Positions 44,320-56,177 of a DNA stretch of 64,000 bases are shown here, in pieces; position 1 is the stretch's first letter; the number at the start of each line of letters is the position of its first letter. The translations under genes were made by a program, and so were the position numbers. This DNA is from Acrasis kona (taxonomy: Eukaryota > Heterolobosea > Eutetramitea > Acrasida > Acrasidae), in assembly GCA_026419775.2 (NCBI GenBank), contig JAOPGA020001485.1, positions 1-64,000 of the forward strand, in the 5' to 3' direction. The notes under the pieces are model-generated. The model was not told the DNA's origin, made no database searches, and saw only the letters and a list, made by a program, of their open reading frames with translations.

Positions 44320-45771
44320 ATGCAAAAGCAACTTTTATCAGACGAACAAGTTTTAAAGTTTATAGTTGATGGGTATCTCGTTGTTCAACCCAAATACCAA
44401 AACGAGAACATAAACGAGAAAGTATTGGAGAGGTACACCAAATTGAAAGGAAATCCTGGCAACAATATACTCCCTCTCATTCCAGAACTTGGAGAGGTAT
44501 TCGATACACCAGAAGTGTCCGGAGCGCTAGAAAGTTTATTGGGACCTGATTATCAAATGTGGGTGCACAGATACGTTCATGCCAGTGGATGGACCAACCA
44601 ACATTGGCACAAAGATTGTCAGCAAATCCCGAAAACAAATCCTTATATTTGCAAACACCACTTAAGAGACATTTTAGCATTTTACTACCCTCAAGTAAGA
44701 GTGACATACGAATCTATTCTTTAACACTATCAGGATACTACAATAGAACTTGGACCAACCGAAATCAGACCATCTACACAATATTCAATAGCCGATTGGG
44801 ACAAACATAACGAAAAAGAGCTGAAGCTCACCTGTCCAAAGGGCACTGTTGTGCTTTTGCACAATTTTCTTGTGCATCGAGGTACCAGAAACAGCACGCT
44901 GTTCAAAACCAGATACGCATGTAAGTTTTCATTTTTAAGAATTAGAGATCCAGGTGATGAGGGAGGTCCTTCCTGGAACTTTAAATCATGTCCAGAATTT
45001 CCCTCTAATGATACTCTCGCTCCGATCTATAAGAGTATATGGGAATGGATGACTAATTCAAAATTAAATTTGAACGACGACCTTGATGTGACATTATGTA
45101 AAAATCAATTAAAAGATAATAAAGAAAAAAACAGATTGATTGCCGCTTATCAACTTGGTAGGCAAGGTGAATTCGAATTTCTCATGCGTTCTTTTTTAAA
45201 CGAACCTAATCAAGAAAGAGCTAGAGAGATTGCATATGGTCTTACTGCTTGTGTGAATCAAATTGATGCAGTAAAATTATTAAATATCACCCTCAAAGGC
45301 GCAACAGAGAACTTTGTAGTTGGTTCTATTGGCTTCATATTTTCTGAATTAACAATTAAGTGTGATGATGTAATTAAAGAGTCAATTGATATTTTAATAA
45401 ACAAAGTGAATAACTTGCAAAACGATGAAATGAAATATTTCGCAAGGACACACTGCTGCGATGCGATTGCCACACTTTGTACTGTAAAAAATCTAGAGAT
45501 GGATTACACCATCGTGTCCAAATTCTTTTATGATTCGATTCAAGAGAATGACGTTTCGTTACGCTCGCTCTCAAAACTCGGTCCAAGGGTTCAGTTGAGC
45601 GACATGTCTACATTCGAGGATATTCTGTACAAGTCTGGAGATAGGTACCGTATTGGATATGCCATACAAACTCTAAAAAGAATAAACAACCCTCAATCAT
45701 GTAACATACTCATTAGGTATTTGGAGAAGACAAGATGGGATTATTGCACGACCGTGGAGAATCCTTATTAA
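44320..45771 (+). CDS. Phytanoyl-CoA dioxygenase-like protein with HEAT-type C-terminal half
   Basis: Two exons (intron 44695-44733, 39 nt, phase 0), about 470 aa. The first 210 residues follow the PhyH family of Fe(II)/2-oxoglutarate oxygenases: HWHKDC supplies the HxD metal ligands, LVHRGTRN the distal His, and TRYACKFSF the 2-oxoglutarate-binding Arg region. The second half is helical with repeat-like spacing (NRLIAAYQLGRQGEFEFLM, AREIAYGLTACVNQID, RIGYAIQTLKRINNPQSC), like HEAT/PBS-type repeats. PhyH enzymes hydroxylate fatty acyl-CoA or other small molecules; the substrate here is unknown. The upstream stop-rich leader supports ATG 44320. Convergent with the BPI-like gene, 27 bp apart. 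Confidence 0.82.
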
Positions 45772-45798
45772 ATCATTACAATAAATCAAAATTGTTTT

Positions 45799-47560
45799 TT
45801 ATTTGGCTTTGCATTGACCCAACTCATTTTCAAGTTGCGTTATGGTTCCCTTCATCTTTTCCATCTCCATCATCATGAAGGAGAGCATCTTTAGAGTTTC
45901 ATTGTCATTGGTTTTTGGAATCACAATCTCCTTTGGTACGTAGGTTGCATTCGTGTTCACGTTCACGTAATGTTCCTTCAAGAAGAGTTGCAAATCATCA
46001 ATGTATAAACCTGGTAGCAAGGTGTTAAGGTCGATTTCGAATCCAGCAGCTAATTTCTTGTTTAATTGTCCAAGGGCACCTCTGAGGACTACCATGTTGA
46101 TAATTTGTCCAAACTTGGTGCAATTGACCTCACCAATGAATGATTCGATCAGGTTTAATTGTACCAATGCTTCGACTTTTCCGCCCAATGTCAACAATGT
46201 TCCTGCTTTGGAGCTGGTGGCAGATACGTTCGAGTAGCTGGCTCCGACGAGTGCAGATGTGACGAAAGTTTTGTGGAAATTACCATCCTCTGCCTTGGTA
46301 CTGAATAGAATGGAGGCGTTTGCCGATAATTTGATGCCTTCCGGTGAGAATGTTACGACGGGTGCGCTTAGTGTTTCCACATCCAATCTGATTGCTTTGT
46401 TGGGGTACTTCTCGTACATGGTGGGGAACCACATTTTGAATGCTGAAGTGTTGAATTTAATGGGCGAGTAGTCTGGAACAGCCTCGGGAAGTACTGCGTA
46501 ATGTAGTTGACCGCCTAGATGAAGTGCTTCAAAGAAGCTGTTGAACATAAAGTCGGTGATGAAGGCATTCACGTTGCGGTCGGCGGATGTGGGTTGGTCA
46601 GGGAGTGAGACTGGTTTTAACGTAGATGGTTGTTGTTGTCTGACCGGGCGTGAAATTAAACGTGGGGCAACAGATAAGAACTTTTCATTCATGAATAATT
46701 GATTGTCTGGAATGGTGAAGTCTTCGACCCAGTTGAGTGTTTGTGGCTCTTTTCCTACCCTCAACTCTGGAACAAAGTTTGTCTTTTTGATGATGTCATT
46801 CAAAGTAACATCTAATTTCTCGGAGATAACCTTTTGTACTTCTTTCTCAACGGTGTGGCGGAGTGTTTTTCTGAATAAACCTTCGACGAGGTTTGCAATC
46901 CATCCACTGAAGCCTCCCTTGATGCTGACTTTTGAGTTTCCAATCTAAGCACAATTATTTATACTGGTGTGAGTAGAACTTACATCTAAAACAATGCTTT
47001 GTGACTTGAAGTGGAATCTTCCATCCACTACGCTTGCTACAACATGTCCCATAAGCTTAGTCTTATCAGCAAAACCTGAAGCAGTACCGTGACCACTAAT
47101 GTGGGGCCATTTGGTTTGCCTGTAACTCCATTTAAGGGAGAATTCAACTAGTGCAGTGGTACTAATCAAAGTTTAAATGTTGTTCGAGTTCAGAACTTAC
47201 GTTCCTAGTATAACAACGTTGGGAGCTTCACAATGGGCTCTGAAATCTCCAAAGTCAATTTTGTTTAGCTTCAAGTCCTCAATGTTAAAGTCCACGTTAT
47301 TGAGGAGGGGAACCTAGAAAAGTTAATTATTGAATGTAAGAGATTCGTACTTTTTGTGTGACATGAATGGAAGGTATCTGAGTGGATAGAATTACGGCAG
47401 CATAGTCAGGGATGTATTTCTTTATAACTGCATTCATACCTTCATCTGAGAAGATGAATCTAGCACCAGACTCTTGTGATAATACTGTTAACACTACACA
47501 TAATAGTGTAACTATAAAGACCTTTGCGTTCATTTTTTTCGCCGTTCGCAATGTGGACAT
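45799..47560 (-). CDS. Secreted BPI/LBP/CETP-family lipid-binding protein
   Basis: Four exons or so give about 530 aa. ATG 47560 gives MSTLRTAKKMNAK before the hydrophobic signal peptide (VFIVTLLCVVLTVLS); ATG 47533 would give a cleaner signal sequence. The N-terminal barrel has family features (GMNAVIKKYIPDYAAVIL, VTQKVPLLNNVDFNIEDLKL, GGFSGWIANLVEGLFRKTLRHTVEKEV). The second half repeats the fold (NAFITDFMFNSFFEALHLGGQL, ALVQLNLIE, LPGLYIDDLQLFLKEHYV). The C-terminus is a short coiled coil (MMMEMEKMKGTITQLENEL), unusual for the family. Family members bind lipids such as lipopolysaccharide or phospholipid in a boomerang-shaped cavity; in a bacterivorous amoeba a role in handling bacterial lipid is plausible (inference). 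Confidence 0.85.
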
Positions 47561-48984
47561 AAGCGGATTTATAGTTGATTGGAATCTATTTTTGATATAA
47601 CGATTACATCCATAAAAAGTACGAAAAGTACGACGGGACTTTGATTAAAACTTCCAAAATCCCTTCCTAACGGCGCCGGAGTTGAATATATATAATTAAT
47701 TGATCCTACATCATTGTCTCAGTACTTTTAGATTGAAAATTTGTTAAGTTTTCCGATCGATAGATTCGAGCATGTTTATATCAGATTTCGATCATAATAT
47801 GGATCCATATTGGAACCCAGTTCTTCTAAGCTGACGGAGAGTTGGATAGAAGTAAATATTTAAAGCAGATTGAATAACAAGTGTTTACATGTTAGATAAG
47901 TTCAAGTTTTATTGTTAAATCCCAAGAATTTTTTCTATACTAATCCTGGGAAGCTCATCTACGTCAGCACTTATGATCTATTAGGGGAGGTAGTTACAAA
48001 TTGGATAATGCACCATCGTTGGTAATGTCGCAAATCTCTATGAAAGTATCTAGCCTTTAAGTTGTTGTACAGGTTTATTAACGTTTCCATTGCCGTTCTG
48101 TTCTTGTTGTTTCTATTATTGCGTATATGACGATTTACATCGTTTTTGTACTTTTCTTCCTACTTTTCTATTTTTTGTTCCTTAGACAGAAACGGAGATG
48201 TTGACTTCATTAAAATCAAGAAAGACAAACTCCAAAGGGTTTATTGAAAGACAATCAGCATTTTGTAAAAATTGTGTCTTTTATTACGTGAAGATTTGAA
48301 CCAGTTGGGGATCAACCATTACTTGACAAGTTTGAAAAAAATGCAAAATATCTACTTACAGCATTAGAAGTATCAAAAAAACTCTATTGTAGTGGTCGTC
48401 ACCCCTGTTAAATATATTCACATCCAACCACCTCTTGGGTTTGGTGGTTGCCGAACATAACAGAATCAGATTACTTTCGAACCTCATTTCAACAATAATC
48501 CATTCTCCAGCATTTTCGTATGATTTTTGTATAAAGCATTTGCTGATTATCATTAGCTCTCTTTCTTCCTTTTTTGTTTGGTTGACTGTCCGTTATTTTG
48601 AAAAAACATAAGCAAGCCAAGATACAGTCATCACGACACCCACAACTTTTGAGTCATACGTTTCATGAATACAATCTCACGTTGTATTGTGCCTATATGA
48701 TATCGATAGAAGGTAAGTAACACCCTTACTTTTCCAAACTAATCTTACATTATAAACATTTTAACAGTCAAGTTCACTTACGGTTGGTGAATTACTTCAA
48801 GAATATCAAATAGATCTCCCCCTGAATCAGACCTCCCAGATAAGAAAAGTTCATAGTTCTTTATGGGTACGGCTCTGCCTTATATGCATTTTTGAATGTA
48901 CATGTGATGCCTGCCTCCTATTTAACAGTGATGCATTATGGTTTGCCCCGACTCCCAAGATCCATTTCCATGTTTTCTTCTCAG
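47561..48984. other. Gene-poor A/T-rich stretch
   Basis: No supported gene. A 65-codon open frame on the - strand near 48356-48553 lacks convincing composition. This begins the repeat-rich block that runs to about 61.8 kb. Confidence 0.45.
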
Positions 48985-49565
48985 GAAACAGACAAGCCGC
49001 CACAAGTTATACTCAACAAGACGATCAGGCTGCAGGAAACAGACAAAGTATTGCAAGTAAGGCTCCGTAAGACGATCAGGCCGCGCTAACCGAAAGGTTA
49101 GCACACAACATGCTTCCGGACATGTGGCCGTAACGATTGCTGAGCGTATACGCGTGTACACTTTCTTGTATTGTTTGGGAACTGTGCTGCCAGGTCAGTT
49201 AGAAGTCGAAGTACATCACCCTGCCCGATGTTTTCTTCGCAGGAAATAGACAAGCCGTTACAAGTAAGGCTCCGTAAGACGATCAGGCTGCGCTAACCGA
49301 AAGGTTAGCACACAACATGCTTCCGGACATGTGGCCGTAACGATTGCTGAGCGTACGCGCGTGTACACTTTCTTGTATGATTTGTCCAAGACCCATCAGG
49401 TGTTTTCTCCTCAGGAAACAAACAGAGTATTGCGAGTAAGGCTCCGTAAGACGATCAGGCCGCGCTAACCGAAAGGTTAGTGCACAATATGCTTCCGGAC
49501 ATGTGGCCGTAACGATTGCTGAGCGTATACGCGTGTACACTTTCTTGCATGCTTTGTTTGGGAAC
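48985..49565. repeat. Three copies of a ~150-bp G+C-richer repeat with a GAAA-capped hairpin
   Basis: Copies lie near 49020-49170, 49250-49378 and 49412-49556. Each carries, in the same order, AAGGCTCCGTAAGACGATCA, the hairpin GCTAACC-GAAA-GGTTAGC (the third copy has TTAGTGC at its end), CATGCTTCCGGACATG, CGTAACGATTGCTGAGCG, a near-palindrome GTATACGCGTGTAC and CTTTCTTG. The copies are nearly identical, with single-base differences, and are separated by less conserved spacers that share a CTTCTC-AGGAAAC type start. The - strand of all three is also open over the same peptide (YTRIRSAIVTATCPEA), which may be chance. Confidence 0.8.
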
Positions 49566-52500
49566 TGTGAAGTGACATCTCTGCCCGGACACCCAGAAGT
49601 CCAGAGAAAAAGTCCAGATTCGAATGCCAGTCGAGGTACGCCGAGTGCACACTGTTTAAACCAGAGATCAGGTAGTCTACTCATCCATAATTGCTGTTGC
49701 GTCTCCGCCCTCTTTCGTGTACTTGAATTGCTGCCGAGTATCACAAGTGCTCCTCACTTCTTTTCTATCATTCCCTTTTGATAGATTACAATCCTTTCAG
49801 CCAACTGTGAGAAACACTGCGTCATACCTGCTAGTGGAGTGTGCATAGTCAAATACATTAGCATGGCCACATAGAATAACGATAGTGCGCATCGATCAAA
49901 ACAGTAAGTAGTAATACAAGTGCTCTGGCTAATCATTTTAAATTTATACAGAATCCTTCCGAGCAAGTCAGTTCTTTACTGTCAGCATACACACAGTTAA
50001 ACAAAACGTCAAGTACAAACAAGAAGAAAACGTGGTGTTAGAAAACAACAAATGTAGAGAGGATACTACCAACAGCGGACAAGATATCAAAAAGACAGTT
50101 GCACTCAACAAACACTTGCCGACCAATGTGCACCAATCGTGTCTAAATGAAGATGACAAACAAACTTGATCCATGTATAATAATCCAAGACACATCACAT
50201 TTTTGATCGCGGTCAGTAAATTCGCACCAACGCTTTGAACCACCGATAGTCGTCAAACGTTACTGCCGCAAGTAGAGGGAGTTGCGACTGACTGATTGTG
50301 AACGGAAATCAAATCAGAAGAGTTGTTGAGCCTACTACACGAAGAGAGTGCACACAAATGCAGTCACGGCGCTTAATCAGTACTCAAGATGCAATTAAAT
50401 CACCGTAGAGAATCCAGCCTGAAATACAATTCACATTGATATCCACAGTTAACAGTACCAACCGCTGTTGATGGATATCTTCAAATTAGGATTAGATCAA
50501 CATCCAAAGCGACAAGTCCAAATAAACAATTGTACACAACGGAACCGGCCAGAGCAACGAAGAGTTAGCATTCAAAAAGGTCCAAGGATCCACACGAGAG
50601 CAAATTAGTACCAAATAACTCATGGATGAGAAGGCTGATTTGAGGTGATCAACAACATGGATCTACATTGTGCTTGATTAAGAATGGACATCATCGTCAC
50701 CATCAATTCCTGTATCAACTCTCGACAAACATTGCTTCGTGATTTACACGTCACCAACAAGACGAGCTTGGTATTATGAAACGGTCGTTGATTAAAGACA
50801 TGCATCATAACCCCTATTCTCAAATACTCGATCGCGATCGGCTAATCAAATTCGTACCAACATGCTTTGAAGCACCACTAGTCGGCTTTGAATATACAAT
50901 TCTTCACGCCAATCGACAGACATTTTCGATCAATTAGAAACGAATCAACTTTAATTTCAAATCATATGATGCGACGAGCAGATGATTAAATCTCAAGATT
51001 GAGGGATTGATCAACAGGTGTGATGAATCACAATCTGATTGATTCATTTGTGAAAGAATCAAGATCAGATTTACGAGGGACCTGTAAATCTACAAGTAGG
51101 GATCACATCAAGAGGGAAATGAACTCAAAGCAACGTCGCCAACTACCGGTCATATTTATAGTTGAACAGCAACAACATTTCATCCAGCCTCAAACATAAT
51201 CACGGATGCAATTAGCAAATCAGACGCAACTCTCGGTAGATGACGCGTACAATTCGCATCTCGATCACATGCAAATTGTGACATTGCGAATCGGTCAGAG
51301 TACGGTAGTACCAATTAGTTAACGAAGCACACAAAATGCATTCAAATCATCATTATCGCATTCATCTACCACCATATACGGTGAGGATTGTGAAATGAAA
51401 GATACATGTCAAATAATCCAAGAGTGAAATTAACAAGATTGCCACGTCGCACAACACACATTTGAAAATGTCAATGAATATAGACGTACCATCACAGTGC
51501 CCAGATGATATAGAACAGGCCAAATCTAATCACGACTCGAACTATGACACAACGATTACCCATGAATCAGCAATATGATTGCCTACCTTGATTCACAGAG
51601 AACCAGCTACGAAAGCTGACCCTATCCGACGATCCGTGGAGGAAGAGTTGGATGTCATCATCAATCTTGCACGATCAATGAGAATTTCGAGACGATCAAA
51701 TTCAAGATGGGAAATGTGTTGGTAAACTAGTATCAGCAGCGATTCAAATATTGAGAGGTGATGGAGTTTTTCTTCCCACACAAGAGCTCTCAATCTAATG
51801 GACAGCAAGAATGCATGTCCTTTTCAAATCTACAATTAAATGTTGATGATTGAAAATGATCGAATCAGTTCGATACAAATCAGAGTAGAGGATGAATTCA
51901 AACTAGATCGAAGCGCAATCATCATCGTCACATTCATCTATCAACGCGAAAGGAGAATTACGTCAAGATTGCGCTGCGTTACCGGAAGGTTCGTAACAAG
52001 TCATTCGAAATATGACACAACCAACGACCGCCCTGAGACTGACATCAGAGTTGATTGAACATGAGTAAGCAATCTGATGGGCCATCGTCTGGGAAATTGA
52101 GATTTTTGAATCATTGGATTGTGGAATGAATCATCGCAGAATTAGTAATCATGACGAGCAGCACATCGACAAAGCCTTCGACCTGGCATTGATGATTAGG
52201 TGTGACAATTCACAATCTGATTGATTCAATTGCGAAAGATTCAAGAATGTAATTTTACCGCAGAGCAAGTATTGTTGAGCAGCACATCCTACATTGTGTC
52301 TCATGATGGTACAAGATGTGATCGACAGACAAATTCCATCATCGTGTTCAATGAGAAATGAATTCACATCAAGTATTGGAAAATTGAACTGATTGATTCT
52401 TTTACGAAATTGGAAATTTCTAAGAATTATTTTTGATGGTATTGTGTGAACGTATCACGAGCAGGCATGCAACTCTATAAGTGGGTGATCAATCATCAAG

Positions 52501-53300
52501 AGGGAAATGAACTCGCAAAAAACGACCAACTACCGATCAAACATCACGTTGAGCAGCAACAACGTTCTGATTAGTTAATTATATATAAGCCACGGCCAAC
52601 ACGTAATGATTCAGATTAAGGAGCAAAGACAAGCATCACGGCCTCAAACATTCCCGAATACTCGGTCGCAATCAGCGCCAATCAGATCCAACTTGTCCAA
52701 GGATCGCTGGATGAAATTCCTAATTAACAAATTCGATCATTAACAAATCACATCGCTCTCTGATGTCGTTCGATTCGCATCTCAATGACAGCACTGTCAT
52801 AAGTTAACTAATGACACGAAGTACATTTAAATCGAAATGCAATCATCATCGTCACGTTCGCCATGAAAGGAGAATTACGTCAAGACAGAAAGATGACGAT
52901 TATTACAAATTTGGCTTCGACTGGAGCAAGTAGAAAATACCATCACAAAGAATAACAACATCACCATCGTCATCTACCATATCAATTTCACAATGTTTCA
53001 TGATTACGAGATGTATGATTTGGAATCATGACGATTAAAATGCTTGATCGCAATCAACGTGCTGCATTTTATTGGAAACAATTTTCTTCAATCAACAGCA
53101 ACTTTAAGAAGCCATCAACGACAATAGGCACATTGTGATTACAAGATTATGATTCTTTCGATGATTGACGATTCAGTAATACAAGTGAATATCGATATGA
53201 ACAATTCACAAAACGTTTCTATATGTGGTAAGTCATCAACTTTATCATTCATAACTAGTCACCATCACTTTAAGATATTCAACTACAAGTAATTCGTATG
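49566..53300. repeat. Gene-less block of diverged, interspersed repeats
   Basis: No intact gene. Several sequence blocks recur in diverged form: ATCAAGAGGGAAATGAACTC at 51107, 52495 and 59723; CACAATCTGATTGATTCA at 51029 and 52211; CAATCATCATCGTCAC near 51917 and 52840, each followed by GGAGAATTACGTCAAGA; and a block with AAATTCGTACCAAC and CACCACTAGTC near 50215, 50845 and 59460. The order of blocks is partly kept, so this looks like old duplications of one unit. The copy at 59573-59815 keeps an open frame; those here are broken by stops. Composition is A-rich on the + strand. Confidence 0.6.
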
Positions 53301-53399
53301 CCATGACACCAACAATCATTGGCAACCAAGTCAGACGTGTACTTTTATGCTTGCAATATCCCCAATCGATCACTTGTTGTCAATCATCATGACACAATC

Positions 53400-54600
53400 G
53401 CTCCTACATGCAAAAAAGGAATAACGAATCATCCTTACTCGTCATCGATGCCCCCACATCTGATGATATCAATTCCCTGCTACGTCGTCAATCTCCACTC
53501 GCTATGGAGTTGTCATTTAATGCGCACATACTGAAATCCCCCACCCACCACACACATGATGATTCGAATCAAGAAAACAACGTACACATGTGGCGACGAT
53601 CAAATAACATAATATATCCCCATGATGTCGACAGTACAATTGCTTGCATCATACCACTATTCCCCACAACATTGTCAATCTCTGAACGCTTTGAAATTGA
53701 CATTCAACCATCTCCCCCAAGAAATCCCCACCACCCCACTCACACAACCATAACACTTGATGTGGTTGTCACACAATCATTCACTACCATACCCACACCA
53801 TCTGGCCATCACAGATCATCGATGGACCACTATATACCCACGATTACACGTATGACCATTAAGCAATCACCACACCCGAGTGCATCACACCCACACATCA
53901 ACGCATGACCACTGTTACATGGAAGGCCATTACGCCATCACATTCATTGGGTCACTCGCACGCCACTACGTATCCACCCAGTCAGCATACTTTATACTCA
54001 CACTGCATGTATGACTGCTATACCCCATCATATCAACAACATGATCACCACCCATACTCAGAACAAGAAATGTCAAACTCAACTCATCATTGTAAAAAGG
54101 CATGTTGTATTGGCGCAATCAAACAACACCATACTCTCTAGTTGTAATCACCCCTTCAATGTCGATCGTACAATCACCTGCATCATACCACAGCGTTGTC
54201 AATCTCCACACACTTTATTGACGTTCAACGCACACCCCCTATAAATCCCCACCCCACCGCACAATCACCACACCTTGGTCTCACTACTATATCCACACCA
54301 CTTGGTCATCACAGATTGATTATCCATGAACCACCACATACCACACTTGATACATGATCACACCTATGACCGTTATGTAGTCTTTCCGCCCAAGTCTGCA
54401 GCCCTACCTGTTCGCTACATCACACCCACACATCAACGCATGACCACTATCTTGTACTATTACCATTACGTCATCACATTCATTTGGTCACTCACGCACA
54501 CCCGTTGCTCCCCACACCTACTTATTGTATATTGTAGCAAGGAAGGAACTCGTAAACTCATAAATTGTACAATAAATCCTGACCTAAACAATTGTTAGGG
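53400..54600 (+). repeat. Pyrimidine-rich region with a diverged tandem duplication (~530-bp offset)
   Basis: The + strand is strikingly rich in C and A and poor in G. Segments near 53620-53990 recur near 54150-54510 in the same order: GTACAAT-C-TGCATCATACCAC, CACACCA-TGG-CATCACAGAT, CATCACACCCACACATCAACGCATGACCACT and TTACG-CATCACATTCAT-TGGTCACTC. Open frames (for example 53408-53908) are His/Pro/Thr/Ser-rich and differ between the copies, so I do not call genes. A single peptide-coding ancestor cannot be excluded. Confidence 0.6.
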
Positions 54601-55304
54601 AAGGGCCTTATTGGGCTTTAAAGTATTCTTTTTGTTGTTAATTTAAAAGCCAACGTTAACGGATGCATTTACTGTTCAAATTGAATATAATGTCTTTAAA
54701 GTTGTCTTATTGTCTTCAAATTTTGGCCAATCTTTTGTACATGTCGACATTTTCTAGTGTCACCTTTATGTAGAAATGTAAAGAAGTATTAAATAATTAG
54801 TAAAGGATCAAGATGGGAAAAATATGGTATGGAGGAGAAGGTTAGTGGTGATCAAAAACTAGATGTATGTGGAGGATATTACAAGAGAAACTGTGCCAAA
54901 ATATAGAGAAACAATATTAAACGCCACATTTATAGAATACAATGACTGGTAAAATTTATATTGAGTTGAATGACGGGCTGTCAAGGATAAATCATTAAAT
55001 TACGGAACACTAAAACCGAGTTGATTGTTTTTCCCTCCACATAATGACGACACCACTACTTTGTACGTAAACACGACACAACGCAAAACCATATAACAAC
55101 AAACAATCTCTTCTTGTTAACGATAAAAACACAATTATTTACTACTTCTAAGCAACTCTAAAACACTTTTATTGCAACATCCATCTTTCTCATTTATGGT
55201 TCATTCAAAACACATTACTACCATGGAGTATTTATTGACATTCGAATGTACAACCAAACCATCAGCACAAATTCGTAGGTACAACCAAACCATCAATCAC
55301 ACAT
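54601..55304. other. Non-coding A/T-rich stretch before the inverted repeat
   Basis: No gene is supported. Near 55230-55300 a short direct duplication of ACAACCAAACCATCA occurs just outside the left arm of the long inverted repeat. Confidence 0.45.
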
Positions 55305-56177
55305 TTGACATCTGACAATGTAAGGGTAATCTGCATTCTACACCACTACCTTTTGCAAGTCTGCAATGGTGCGAGTACAGCCAAACACTACCAGAGTCAA
55401 ACACAACAAAAGCAACCAAGTACAGGATCGACCCTTTTGTCGTGAGACCATGAGGGAGAAACTACTAGAGTCTCTAGAGTTGATCAAGCTCTATAACGTC
55501 AATGTTAGTGGCGGAGTTCAACAACAAATCCTGAAGTTGAGCGACTCTATGAATGTTCCGAGATCTACTCCATAACAATGACTAGGATGTTGGGTCAACG
55601 CACCTTGCCAACGCACCTTGTCCAAGGACCTGTTGAAGGGTCCAAGGACAGTCCATGGATTCAATTAAGAACCCAAGGACAATGTAATTAGGTGTTAGTA
55701 AAAGAAATGAGCTTACTGTCGCTCTACTCTCCTCTCTTTACTCTCCTACCTCTCCTTATACATTCTCATCCCTCTCCTTTCTTGGGCCATCACAACATGT
55801 CACATCAACACCTCTTCGTACTCCCATCTACCTACTACGACTGCACCTTCTAACCCTCATACAAATGCCTCCTATCCCACAAATGTCCCCATGTCGGTTC
55901 CCAGGCCAACACCCCCTCCACCTGTGTCTTCAGAAACAAGAGCACTCTGGACTAAAAGGTAGCAGATCGTAAGAGCGAAGGAAGACTAAAAGTGTTGCTT
56001 TCTCTTGCTGTATGTGCTGTTGTGATCCTCTTGCTCTTACTTCCGTCCCTTGGCTCTTGCTCTGCTGGTAACCTGAACTGGTGGCGCTTTCTTTTCTCTT
56101 TTCTTTTGCAACGTTCACTTTGGTTGATCGTGGCTAAATATATAAAGTTGATGTAGAAACAAACGAAAATAGTTGAA
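55305..56177 (+). repeat. Left arm of long inverted repeat
   Basis: About 870 bp, nearly identical to the inverse of 60199-61066. It begins TTGACATCTGACAATG, includes a 69-codon open frame, a set of short direct repeats built on CAACGCACCTTG and CCAAGGAC, a pyrimidine-rich tract and a variable GAGCAAGAGC-type microsatellite, and ends near AACGAAAATAGTTGAA. Differences between the arms are scattered single bases plus indels at the microsatellite and near the inner end. Such arms fit a foldback-type element or an inverted segmental duplication. Confidence 0.85.
55366..55575 (+). CDS. 69-codon open frame in left inverted-repeat arm
   Basis: MVRVQPNTTRVKHNKSN.. ending ..LKLSDSMNVPRSTP, identical in protein to the frame at 60796-61005 in the other arm. 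It is basic at the N-terminus with a helical middle (REKLLESLELIKLYNV). No family is recognised. The first Met may be GTG or ATG context dependent (the frame opens at ATGGTGCGAG, 55366). It may be a real peptide, the end of a spliced gene of the element, or chance. Confidence 0.35.
   Translation: MVRVQPNTTRVKHNKSNQVQDRPFCRETMREKLLESLELIKLYNVNVSGGVQQQILKLSDSMNVPRSTP

Noticed and set aside
48985-49565. Hammerhead-type ribozyme in the GAAA repeat
   Set aside because: GAAA is present, but the required CTGATGA core is not found in the right place on either strand.
53408-53908. 166-codon frame as a gene
   Set aside because: Composition simply follows the C/A-rich strand bias, and the frame is not kept in the duplicated copy.
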